Under the pieces are notes generated by a model. It saw only the letters and a program-made list of their open reading frames with translations, ran no database searches and was not told the DNA's origin. The position numbers and the translations under genes are program-made. Shown in pieces: positions 1 through 10,900 of a stretch of DNA of 64,000 bases. The stretch lies in the NCBI GenBank assembly GCA_007922225.1, contig ML679956.1, positions 19,408,689 to 19,472,688 of the forward strand, in the 5' to 3' direction. The number at the start of each line of letters is the position of its first letter. Position 1 is the first letter of the stretch. Source of the stretch: Emydura subglobosa (lineage: Eukaryota > Chordata > Testudines > Chelidae).

Positions 1-2420
1 GAACGGAGACATTTGACTATGCGCAGATTTTAGGGCACTTAATAAATTATCTGACATGTGAGCAGTTTCAATTACAAACCTTCAAAGAGGTGACATGCTG
101 GGTAAGTAGATGCCGGATTTTCTCTGTGTGGGATTACCAATCTAGTTATTGGCAAATACCTATGGCTGAAAGTTGCAGTTATTGACTTCCAGCCTGCCAT
201 TTTGAAGGTACTACTATCAGTGACTCCTTTTTGGTTTAATCTGTGTTCCTAAGTATTTCAGAGAGTAGTCTCTCAGCTCCTTGATAATATCCAGGATGCA
301 GGTTGCTATTTGGATGACATTCTCATCTTTGCCAAGTCCCTTACTGAGCATACTGCTTTTCTGGATCAGGTGCTAACCTGACTTCAAGATGGCATAAAGT
401 TGAATGCAGCCAAGTGCTGTTTTGCAAAAGATGCTGTAGAGTTTCTAGGGAATTCTCTATTAGTCAATGGTGTGAAACTAACAGCCGAACAGCTACAAGC
501 TGTTGCTTTGCTACCATTACCCACTGATAATAGGAGTTTACGTTCATTTCTTGGCCTAGTTTAATATATTGGTGGCCATGCTCTGCCCCCATTTTAGTAC
601 CTTGACAAGACTCTGTGGGATCTAGCTCAGGGCCAGGGTCAATTTGGACTAAAGTTGGACAATTTGGCCAGGTTTGGACTAAAGAGGCAAAGCAGGGTTT
701 TGAAACCTTGCATCAAGCCCTTTGTTGGATCCAGTCCTGTGCTTATTTTGATCCAAGGAATCTGGTAACGACTCAGATTGATGCATACATTTGGAGCGGG
801 GATGCAGTTCTGCTCCAGGAAGGATAGCTAGTTGTATTTGCATCCCGTACTCTGACCCTAATGGAAGCAAAGTATACCCACATTGAGCTAAAATTCTTGG
901 TGATAGTTTTTTCTATTGTATGCTTCAAAGTCTTATTGGGAAGACATTACACATTAGAAACTGATGGTCTTCCTATTTTGGGCCTTTATCATAAAGCCAT
1001 TGATCTGCTGAATATGAGGCTGTAGTGGTGGATTATTCAGCTGCAGCAGTATGACTTTAATATGGTAAATATCAAAGAAAGATGTAATTTAGTTGCTGAT
1101 GCCATTTCTGCATATAAGGATGCCAACGTAACAGAATTTCTTGAAAGAGTGGAGTAAACCATATCGTTCTTACTTAAAGATATGCTAATTGACTTAGGGC
1201 AAACAGCTGATATCACTCTTCAAGATGCTGAACTGTACAAGGTGATATGTGCTGTACAGGTGGACTGGACAGACCCAGTCCTGAAGGGACTTTGTCTACA
1301 TTCTACAAAATTTGTTCTGAGCTCACAGTGAAGATGTGAGTTACTTGACATATCTTATTCAAAGCAGCGCAGGAGATCATCCCAGCAGAGTTGTGACAAA
1401 CGGTCCTGGATGTGGCTCATAAAGGCCGTTTGGGAGTTACGAAGATGAAGGAACTTCTGCATAATTATGCTTGGGGACCAGGGCTACACTCAGACATTGA
1501 GTGTCGTGTGAAGGCATACTCAGCCTGCACAATGCATAGAACTATGGCTCCTCTGGTCCCTCTGAAACCAGTAGTCATGGGCAGAGCATAGCAGAAAATA
1601 GCAGTGGATATTACTGGCACCTGCACTGCATGGCTACACACTGTTGACTGTTACAGACTATTACTCATGCTACCCCTTACATTTATAATTTCACAAGACA
1701 TGTGAAAGGAGCTCATTTCTTGCCTAACCACTTTATTTGTGGTGATTGACTTACCAGAGAGCCTTTTTTCAGATAATGGGACAACTTTTCGCATCAGAAG
1801 AGTTTGAAGACTTTCTGATGGGTATTGGTACAGCACATTATAAATCTGCTATGTACCATCCCCAAGGAAATGGGAAAGAGGAGAGATTGCATTGGATTCT
1901 GAAGAAGCAGCTGGCACATATACTGGAGGAACATCGAGATACACCCTTCCCTATTGCATTGTGTTGTGGTTTATATGATATTCTGAGTACACCTCATGAA
2001 AGTACTGCAGAAACCCCTTTCTATCAACTCTTCTGAGAGCCAAATTGTCTATGCTGATTGAAAAGGTTCATCCCACCCCTTTGCCATCCTTGAAGTCAAC
2101 TGATGTGACTAGGAAATATGCAAGTGTCAACAAGCATATCTATGCTAAACTCCATGCATTCTGTATGCTAGATGAGGGTCTGGAAGCATTTCTGATACTC
2201 GTGGTGTGATCTTGCTGGCTTCAGGATATGGCGCATGGCAAGTGCATGTATCACATGAAGAACGTGTTAAGTAGAGAGACATACTGCCTTCTGAAAGGGG
2301 AATGGATAGCGAAGAGGACACTCTTTCTGAGTATCATGTTATATGACCAATTGGAGAAAATGCGTCACAGCAACAGCATCCATCCCCTTAGCTGAATCAG
2401 AGATATAAACTTTGGGATCT
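1..2420 (+). pseudogene. Degenerate Ty3/gypsy-type LTR retrotransposon pol
   Basis: Frameshifted remains of a pol polyprotein, already running when the window opens. Readable in order are the RT (YWQIPM near 150, YLDDILIFA near 306-330, FLGL near 550), the RNase H region (GDAVLLQEG near 800), and the integrase. The integrase has a His/Cys zinc-binding remnant near 1,460-1,540 and a core ending YHPQGNGKEER near 1,855-1,885. A stretch near 2,215-2,300 resembles the C-terminal part that follows integrase. The longest open stretch is 96 codons (1,746-2,036). The order RT-RNase H-integrase and the YLDD box point to Ty3/gypsy rather than Copia. Stops and frameshifts occur throughout, so it is dead. 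Neither LTR was recognised. Confidence 0.85.
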
Positions 2421-2471
2421 CTGGCAAGGTACTGCTGAACTTTTGGAGGAAAGCAGAAGGAAATTATGATG

Positions 2472-2510
<39 letters not shown>
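2472..2510. repeat. (TG)n microsatellite
   Basis: About 19 uninterrupted TG units just downstream of the gypsy pol relic. A candidate polymorphic microsatellite. Confidence 0.97.
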
Positions 2511-3254
2511 GCTTTTCAGCTTATTGCTTCCTGCTCCTGAACTCAGTGTTCTAATTCCTGTTTGTGTGCATGCAGGACCTGCAGCTACATACCTGCCATT
2601 TGGTTTTATTTTATGTTTTGTTCAGATTGTTGTTTTGACTTAACAAGGAGAGCCTCCTGTGACTGGTGCCCAGTTAGGGGGAACACAGTGTTATTCAGAG
2701 AGATTTCCCCCCACAGATCAACAAGAAGGCAGGAGCACCAGGCAGTCTGGCTGAAATTGTCTCTTTCAAAACTGAAAGTCAGATTCTGCCCTCAAATATG
2801 CGTAGGCAAAACACATCCAAATCAGTGAGGTTGCCTGGCTATAACTGAAAGAAGAATTTGTCCTCCCGGGTCCATTTCTGAGTGTGTCTTTTTGCCTACT
2901 CATGTTGTTTGAATTGCATTAAAAAGAATGTCTTGTGTTTTTCACACTACGTAACGATGATTTGTAGATAATGTAGATTTACATCTCTGCACTGCAAAGT
3001 GCTGAACACCCTTCATTCCCTTTGAAGTCAATGATGGCTGAAGGTATTCTAGCATCTGTTATGAAGTAAATTTTCTTTTTCAAATATAGCCACAACTTCA
3101 AAATTAGTTCCCTGATAACAAAACAGGGCTGCAGGTACAAATGAAGTTCTTCAAAAGAGAAAATGGACCTTTTTAAGCATTGCTGTTTAAAGAAAAACTG
3201 TTACTTCCTGGCTGTAATAAAAGATGACAGCATAGACGGCACATGAGTCTTTGC
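2511..3254. other. No gene recognised
   Basis: Unique-looking sequence. It may include the 3' part of the gypsy element, but I could not place an LTR edge. A short open stretch at 2,562-2,828 has no recognisable motif. Confidence 0.5.
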
Positions 3255-4190
3255 TTTGGGGAAGCTACAGAGCACTGGAAGCTTCCTAGAAGTAGGGGGG
3301 TCACGGGCACCCAGACCATGGCCCTGCCCCTACTCTGCCTCTTTCCCCAAGGCTTGTCCCCAGTCCATCTCTTACTCCAAGGCCCCTGCCCTATCTCTAC
3401 TGCCTGCCCCGGGGCTCCTCACAGCCCCCCCCCAGCCTCTTTATTGTTGCCTCTTGCCCCATAGGCTCTTCACTGTCCCCCTAACCCCAAACTCCTTACT
3501 GCCCCCCACCCGAGGGCTCTCACTGCCCCTCATGGCTCCTGACCTGTCCTCTCCCTAGGGCTCACTGCTGCCCCTCTACATCCCCGCAGGGTGCAGTCCT
3601 GTCCTTTCCCTCCCTTCACACCCTGTGAGGCCTGAGAGGGGAAGGGGAGAGGACTGCAGCTAAAGGAGGCAGGGCAGTTTGGGGGGGTGTGGCTGCCTGG
3701 GGAGCTCGAGTCAAGCCAGAGCTGGCCCTTGGGAGGCAGGTGCTCCATGACTGCCACCACTACTTCCCCTTGCAGCGCAGAGGATGGTGCAGTTTGTTAC
3801 CACCAAGGGACACCGGGCTCTAGCTGAGATAGGGAAACGTCACCTCCCTGGGCTAGCACTGAGGGGAGCTGGACATGGGTCCCCAGGCTGTGCTGGCAGT
3901 TGTGCCAACACCACCCCACTGGTGTCCTGCCCCGGGCTTCCTGCCTGGCCGAGCACAGAGCCACAGACAGCCCAGAGATGCACCTGTGGGCAGGCAGAAC
4001 CGGAGCTGTGTGCCGGGGCAGGCAGACAGGAAGAAGTGGAGTGGGGGTGGGACCTCGGGGGAAAGGCCAAGCTAGGGCAGGGCCTCAGGGTGGAGCTGGG
4101 GCGGGGCCACAGTCCGGGTGCCAGTGGCCCCTGAACTTCTAGGGAGCTTCTGGTGCTCTTGGCTGGCACAAAAGTGGCAGGCTAGTGCGC
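3255..4190. mobile_element. GC-rich non-autonomous element with inverted ends
   Basis: The stretch at about 3,268-3,330 is matched in reverse complement by about 4,098-4,165. Both arms share the core 'agaagcttcctagaagt' (or its variant) followed by 'gggcaccc...ggccctgcccc'. This makes arms of roughly 65-80 bp around a GC-rich interior of about 770 bp. The left interior is C-rich and repeats 'ggctcctcactgcccc' at irregular spacing (about 3,413-3,585). Several long open frames on both strands reflect base composition and carry no domain. It is most likely a DNA-transposon derivative. No target duplication was identified. Confidence 0.6.
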
Positions 4191-5640
4191 TTCCCAGGAG
4201 AGGTGACCTGCACCACCTCCAGCATTTGCGTTCTGTATGGCCAGCCTTTTTCATTTTATAGAGGCCTGGCCTAGCCTCCCCAACCCTCTGAAACTTGTTG
4301 CCCATGGATGACAGCAAAATGTTTTCATTTTGCTAGTTTCTTACAGAAAACTGGAAAACTCCAGACTTCAGATTCATATGATTTTCTGTCATACAGTAAT
4401 TGTAACAGAGCTTTAGCTTTCTTAATTACTCAGGGTAATAGATAGCTTAACGTTCTTTGATATGTGACTCTTAGGTTTTTTTTTCCTAAAGCTATTACTA
4501 ACATGAATTTATCAGTATGTCAGTTCTTCCACTTTATTTATGTTTAAAAAAAAAAAAGTCCTTGAATTGTGAAAAAGGACTTTAAAGTTGGGTGCCTAAA
4601 CCTAGACAATCTCTCCATATTTAGCCACTCAGTGAAAAACTAGGGAGGGTTTTTTTGTGTTGTGTCATCCCCTCTCCCCCTACACCTTTAAGTGCTTAAA
4701 TATGGGTATGAAGATGCTTCTGAGATCCATGCACAGAGGTCAGACAATTCCATAGTATCACTGCCCCCCCCACTGACCCCTTTGGGACTCTCTCATAAAG
4801 TCTGGCTACCTGCTTGTGTGGGAGCAATGATGGGCCGAGGAAGGAGAATATGGGCTGCAGGAAGGATATGCATCATGTAGACAGAGAGAGAGAGATTGCA
4901 CATGCACAGACACGTGTCCAGAGGAAATTTCCCTCCCTCTCCTTCCCAGAAGCAGGTGTCAGGAGGTAAACCTTCAAATATGTGCTGTTGGGAGAGATGG
5001 GGAAAATTTCCACTTGTCACTGGTGCATGTGTCTCTGTGTTTATGGCCACCCCCTCCGTGATGGTGATTCTCTCCATTTTAAGGGCATTTTGGGAGTCAG
5101 TTCAGGCTGGAGAAACCCTGACAATATGACAGCGTTGAAACCACACTTATAGGAAGTGTTGTGGGTGGGGGGGGAGCAGTCACCAGAAACAATGAGCCAG
5201 CATGGATGCATGTGGTCTCTGTGCTAATTGCCGTGGTCTAAGCTGATGCCTCAGGTTCTATGCAGATCCTTGGAACTCTTATAGTTTGGTTTGTTGCTTT
5301 CACTTAACCCCTTGGGTGGGTGATTTCCCTCAGAGGGGACAACTGAGCCTTATAGATTTAGGGGTCTAATTCTAGCATCCACATTCAAACATGTAGTCCT
5401 TAGCTTTTATGTAGATTGCCATGTAAGATAATGCACATGACTGTGATCCAGAGTGATTGTAATTTCTGCTTGGGTTCTAATTGCACATGTGCCCAGAGGT
5501 GGCTTGATGAGAAAGTAGCTACACTTTTATAAATCAAGACATGGGTTAAAAATATATGGAACTTTAGAAATAATATGTAAACTTTTTTAAAGTAAAATAA
5601 TTAAGTTAATTGTAAATGGGGAGGAAGGATAGTCTTGGGG
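4191..5640. other. No gene recognised
   Basis: AT-rich single-copy-like sequence with a short (AG)n run near 4,882-4,894 and poly-A near 4,547. Short open frames on both strands look like chance. Confidence 0.5.
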
Positions 5641-5910
5641 CTATGCACTTGTTTGGGACTCCGGATATCAGGTTCAAATCCTGGCACAAACTTCTTGTGT
5701 GACCTTGGGCAAGTCACTTAGTTTCTCTTTGTCTCAGTTCCCCATGTGTAAAATGGAGGTAGTAACTATACATTTTTCTGTCTTCTCTATTTATATTTTA
5801 ATTTTTCAGGGCAGGGATACTGTGTCTATATGGATCCTAAAACAATGGAACCCTAATTTTGGTGGGCACCTCTAATTATTACTATTATACAATTACCAAA
5901 TAAAGAGGAG
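5641..5910 (+). mobile_element. tRNA-headed SINE with MIR-like core
   Basis: A pol III B-box-like stretch, ggttcaaatcc, lies at about 5,672-5,682. It is followed by the core 'gtgaccttgggcaagtcactta' and 'ccccatgtgtaaaatgg', typical of MIR/CORE-type SINEs. The 3' part reads 'agggcagggatactgtgtctatatgg', ending near 'attattactattatac', a tail shared with L2-like LINEs. Such SINEs are mobilised in trans by LINE reverse transcriptase. Confidence 0.8.
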
Positions 5911-8216
5911 GTAAGATTACAATGTTAAGGTCAAATTCTGTTCTCTGTTGCACGTGTTCTTTCCTACTGAAGTCAGCATGAGCATGAGGGTAGAATTCGG
6001 TCTTTAAAGTTTAAGATGTGCATATTGCATTTATATTGAGAGTAGAATATGAATATGTTTAAAGATCTGTTTAAATCCAAATTTTGAGGGCTTGCCAAAA
6101 TAGCAGAGATGGAGATAGGATCTTTTGTACTATTAATTGAAGGCATCACCTTCATTTCCTTTCAATTTAAAAAAAAAGACTTCCTTATGTGGTGGAAAAT
6201 ATCTTGCGGCAGCTTGGATGCAGTCCAAATGCTGTTTTCCCCTTTAGCCAGAGCAGCAAAATGTATTGGGTTTGGTTCCTTGCTAAGTATCTTTTGTTAA
6301 ATACTCATACTTCAGAGTCACAGATACCTTAAGGTGAAAAGAAAACCAGATCAAGATACTATTAACTGCCACTAGAAAAGAAACATACAGTAGTCTCATA
6401 TGAGTTAATAACTTTAAGTAGCCTATAAGATGCTGCAGTGGAATTAAATGCTTAACAATAATTCAAAAACGGCTTACAGAAATTCAGAAATGTGGATCAT
6501 TTAGTGTGGCTGAAATTATGCTCCTGGCAAATATGTGTGACACATGAGAGCACTTACCTGGAAATTTATTACCCAGCTCTGAGCAAACAAAGCATGACCT
6601 ACATTTGACTAAAGTCAGCTGTCACTGGCTAATCCTATGGGCTTCTTTTTATTAATGTCACAATTACTAATGTGGTATAACATTGTCATTACTGAATAGC
6701 ACAGCGGGATAAGGTGCAGCTGTTATTTCTTTTTCTATGCCGACTAACTCATTAAATCTGAGTTTTGGGGAATACAAATTGTAAAGATTATTCAAATTCT
6801 GAATGAGAAATGGGACTACTGGGCAACTGTAGGTATATAAAGTAAAACTTTGAATCAAGGATTTTTGGTTTTTTGTTAGCCTGGAATATTCACAACTGAT
6901 CTTCCTCTTTCAAATTAAACATGAGGTAGTGTTTACAGAAAGGAAAGAGAAGGGTAAAATATTATTGCATGGTGTAGGCACTATTCTTTCTGTGGAAAAA
7001 TGAGATGTTAATGCTCATGCAGGGAGAACACAGTATAAATGAGTTTTGTTCTAAAGGATCAGTGATGCTAAGTATCCCATTGTTATTTTAAATAGTATAA
7101 TTTTCTTACTTAAACTGCAGTGCTTTTTTTGACGGGGGGGTGGGTGGGTGTTAAAAATGGCTTTCACTAATTGCTTTAAAGAAGTTTTAACATAAATGTG
7201 CAGGTATTCAAGCTTTGATATTTCCATATAAACATGCAAAGTAGTGAGAACTGATTTCCCCAAGAGTAACAGGAAAAAAGTTTTCAAATACAACTTCTTC
7301 AGTCATACCTATATGTGTTTCACACAGGGTTGAAAAATTGGTCTTCCTTATTCCTTTGCAAATTCTAGGCTTTCTCTGAGCCCTTAGTCAGATGCTATTG
7401 CTGAAATTCTGTATTATTCCTTTGCTGACTTGCAGATATATAGTTTTAAAAATTCCTCTTAATTTTAGCATTTGGCAAAGATGAAACTTGTCTTTCCTTA
7501 ATTTTCTTTGCCTTGAATTTTTACTCTTATCCAAACGTGTGGCAATTTATTCAGCTACATAGGTGGTAACCATACTCTTGAAAATAAGGGCTCAGTCTTC
7601 CAATCCTTTACACTGTCTTGCTAGCACAAACTAACTGCAAAATGGCCTCCTTCCTCCTCCCGGGAAAACTGACAAGCACAGAGCTAACTGCACAGGTTCT
7701 GTGCCTCTTCTGCAAAAGTCTAGCCATTGGTGGACAAAACCTAACTGTGTCTTTCCTTCCTCTATTTCCAGGCTGCCACGAAGCCCTTAGAAAGGGTATC
7801 AGCAGGGCACAGGTTAGGTCAGTGCTCTGGTGCCAGGCCTCAAGACTCATTCTAGTGGAGCTAAAATGATTTACACAGATGAGGATCTGGCTCTTAATTT
7901 CTGTTCTCTTGTTACGTATAATATTTTAGAAGTTAAACAAAGGGCCTAATCTACTGCTTTATTCTAGCTTTCCACTAGTGAATCTTCACTGATTTTAATG
8001 GATTTATACTGACACACAACTGGAGTAAAGCAGTCATGAATTGGGCCCCAAACTAAGAGTGCTACTATATTGAAATAGTACTGGCAACAATGACACAGTT
8101 GGATAATCCAGAACATTGGATGCATGAGATTCTCTAAAGCACAGTTAAAAATCCATCTACCATTTGGGGGAAGGGTCTTTTTAAATTCTAGGCATTTATT
8201 CACATGGTTATATTTT
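5911..8216. other. No gene; one MITE-like fragment
   Basis: Mostly AT-rich sequence without recognisable coding content. At about 7,945-8,050 the pieces 'gggcctaatct', 'ttaatggatttatact' and 'gaattgggccc' resemble the small palindromic element seen more clearly at 37,310-37,426. A G-run lies at 7,133-7,150. Confidence 0.45.
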
Positions 8217-9715
8217 CATAGAATCACAGGGTTAGAAGGGACCACAAGGGTCATCTAGTCTAACCTCCTGCAAAGATGCAGGATTTGTTGTGTCTAAACC
8301 ATCCAAGACAGATGGCTAGACAGCCTCCTTTTACTTATCCTGATCTGCATCTCTTCCCCTTTATTGTCTATGCTAATTGTCCGGTCACATGTTATTTTTT
8401 GTGAGAAGACTGACGCAAAGTAGGCATTCAGCAGCTCTGTATTCCTATTGTCATCTGTTACCAGGTCACCTTCTTTGTTGAGCAACAGACCCATACTTGA
8501 TCTTCCTTTCTTTTTTGTCTAATATATTTGAAGAACTGCTTCTTGTTTTCTCTAACACTCCTTGCTATCTGTAACTCATTCTTTGCCTTGGTTTTCCTGA
8601 TTTTGTCTCTACACTCTTGTGCTGTTCCCATGTATACTTCCTTGGTGACATGCCTCTCCTTTCATTTCCTGAATGTATCCCTTTTGGTTTTCAGATAGCT
8701 AAAAAGCTCCTTGTTCACTCATATTCACCTCCTGTAGCTCTTCTTAACTTTCCTCTGCTTTGGAATAGCTTGATGTTGAGCCACTAGTATTACATCTTTT
8801 ACGAGCTGCAAACCCCCTTCGGCTCCTTCTCTTCCAAACTGGTCTTTCCATTGGACCTTTTAATATTCTCATGTCCTCCTTTCCATAGGATCTTGAATTC
8901 TATCAGATCATGATCTCTTCTGCCCAAATTCTAAAAAACACATTCACAACTAATTCTTCCTTAATTACCTAATTCTTCAAACTCAGATCCAAAATGGATG
9001 ACCTCTTAGTTGTTTCCTCAACTTTCTGAATCAGAAAGTTGCCCCTTACATATGCTAAGAATTTGCTGGACATATTATGTTTTGCTATCTTTTCCAATAG
9101 ATATCCAGAAAGTTAAAATCTCCTATTAATCCTAGCTCATGTGGGTTAGCTAATCCTGTTACCTGCTTGAAGAATGACTCATCCACTTCCTCTTCCTGAT
9201 TTGGTGGTCTATAATAGACCCCCACTATAACATCCCTACTGTTCTTTTCCTTTTTTTGTCTTCATCAAGAGACTCTCAGTAGGTCTGTCGCTCACTTCCT
9301 CTTGGACCTTGGAGCAAGTGTATGCACTCTTGATGTACAGCACAACACATCCTTCCTTTTCCCCTATACCTATCCTATTGGAACAAGTTATATCCCTCAA
9401 TGCTGGAATTCAAATAATGGGAATTGTCCCATCAACTCTGTGTAATGCCAATAAAGTCATAATTTTCCCAATTCATCCTGCTTGTTCCCTGTACTCCTGC
9501 ATTTGTATACAGACATCAAAGATATTTTGCAGACTGCCCTGTTGATTTTCTTCTTGCCTTTTTAATGTAATTGTGATTTCTAGTCCCTTCTCCAGAAAAT
9601 AGCCCCTTCTCCTTGTCTTCATTACTTGAGCCTAGATGCTCATTGGCCAGATTTTTGTCACCATCCCCCAGAGGACCTACTTTAAATCTCTCCATATCAG
9701 GTTAGTCAGATGATG
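8217..9715 (-). mobile_element. Internally deleted CR1 LINE
   Basis: Read on the minus strand. The left edge (8,217-8,290) is the CR1 3' tail, 'tagaatcacagggttagaagg' in complement orientation. Next inward, 8,294-8,550 encodes the start of the RT region (LLNKEGDLVTDD, LLNAYFASVFSQ, preceded by NKKQFFKYI). Further right, about 9,050-9,260 encodes the endonuclease end (KQVTGLANPHELGLIGDFNF, preceded by YYRPPDQE-like residues), and about 9,300-9,600 encodes the more N-terminal endonuclease (GCVVLYIKSAYTC). The RT core and thumb that should lie between the tail and the RT start are missing, so most of ORF2 has been deleted. Frameshifts are frequent. Confidence 0.8.
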
Positions 9716-10545
9716 TCCAAAAATGTTCTGCCCTGTATTTAATATATGGAGCTCACCCCAACACAATAATCCTCTTTCTGGAAACAAATTTGATCAGTAT
9801 GCACTCTGTTCTTATTTTGCCATACAAAACATTAATTTATGTACTTGTGCTTTCAAGATGGTGTTGCTTGTGGGTTGGTTGGTGACTCTTGGTGTCAGAG
9901 TTAAGTCTCTAAATTCGTTGCTGATTGCATTGGAGGAGGTATGTGTATTGTAATGGGGGAGCACAAGAGGGATTGATGGTGCATATTGTAGATTGGGGAA
10001 GAGGAGTAACTGAATTGGTATTACCTAGATTGTAGAGATTATGTTGGTGGGATTGTCCATTGAACAAAACTCACTGTAAACTAATGGGTTTTGTTCTGGG
10101 GAAATTCCCAGGTTTTTAAAGAAATGTATACCTACTCTACCAGGGAGAATAATACATAAGCCCTCATTCTCCTGACATGCTCTTCTTTTTCTCTCTTCAG
10201 GATCCTGTTCGCTTCCCACCTCCCTTAGGCACCCCATGTATGAGCAGGTTTCCCTCATATTCTCCCTCCAGCATAGTCTTGCTCCCACATAACTCCCACC
10301 ACAGCCTGCTCCTCAAAATGCTTACCCTCAAATGCTGCCTTTACCATATTCTGGTGTTAACTTATATTGATACATATCAACTTTTAAAAACTGGATGTGG
10401 CAAGGGAGTGGGAGGGCATAGGGGGCAGTGCAGAGATAGGGGAGAGCTGGCATGCTGAGGCATGTTGGTTGGGGAGCATGGAAATCATTTGGGGGAGTAG
10501 CGACTGTACATAGGACAATGAAATGCATATGCGGAACATACTTCG
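9716..10545. other. No gene recognised
   Basis: No motif or domain seen. Short open frames on both strands overlap each other and look like chance. Confidence 0.45.
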
Positions 10546-10900
10546 ACCATAATTGAAAACAAAATGACTTCTAGGTCCTTGGTTCAAATCCATCTGAGGC
10601 TGGTAGTGAATAAACATTTTTTCTCTTCTGGCTGTCTGGTGGCTTGTGTGAAATGGTGGCCTTGGGAGCAGATGTCCCTAACATTCATTGGCACGACTGC
10701 AGCGGGCACATTCTTTGGTGGGCTGTACAGGGAGGCTAATGACGGAGTGGGCTGAGGGAGGGACTAAGCTTTCAGCCCTAGAGGTGATCCCTTCAGGGCA
10801 TGTGAAATACAGTGATGTATGGAGGCATGCTGTGCTGTATTTGTTCTGTGGGAAAAAGAGGATTTCAGTCTCCAGGGCTGTAAACTTGTGACATGCACTA
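10546..10900 (+). repeat. Possible tRNA-derived repeat
   Basis: The sequence 'ctaggtccttggttcaaatcc' near 10,573-10,593 contains a good pol III B-box (ggttcaaatcc). The downstream 300 bp is moderately GC-rich and not recognised. I could not find a matching A-box, so this may be a SINE fragment or chance. Confidence 0.35.

Noticed and set aside
3243..4317. Possible gene start or CpG island with several open frames
   Set aside because: The GC-rich stretch is bounded by inverted arms of one repeat element. The frames overlap on both strands and carry no domain.
10570..10595. tRNA gene
   Set aside because: Only a B-box-like stretch is present. No cloverleaf or A-box at proper spacing could be drawn.
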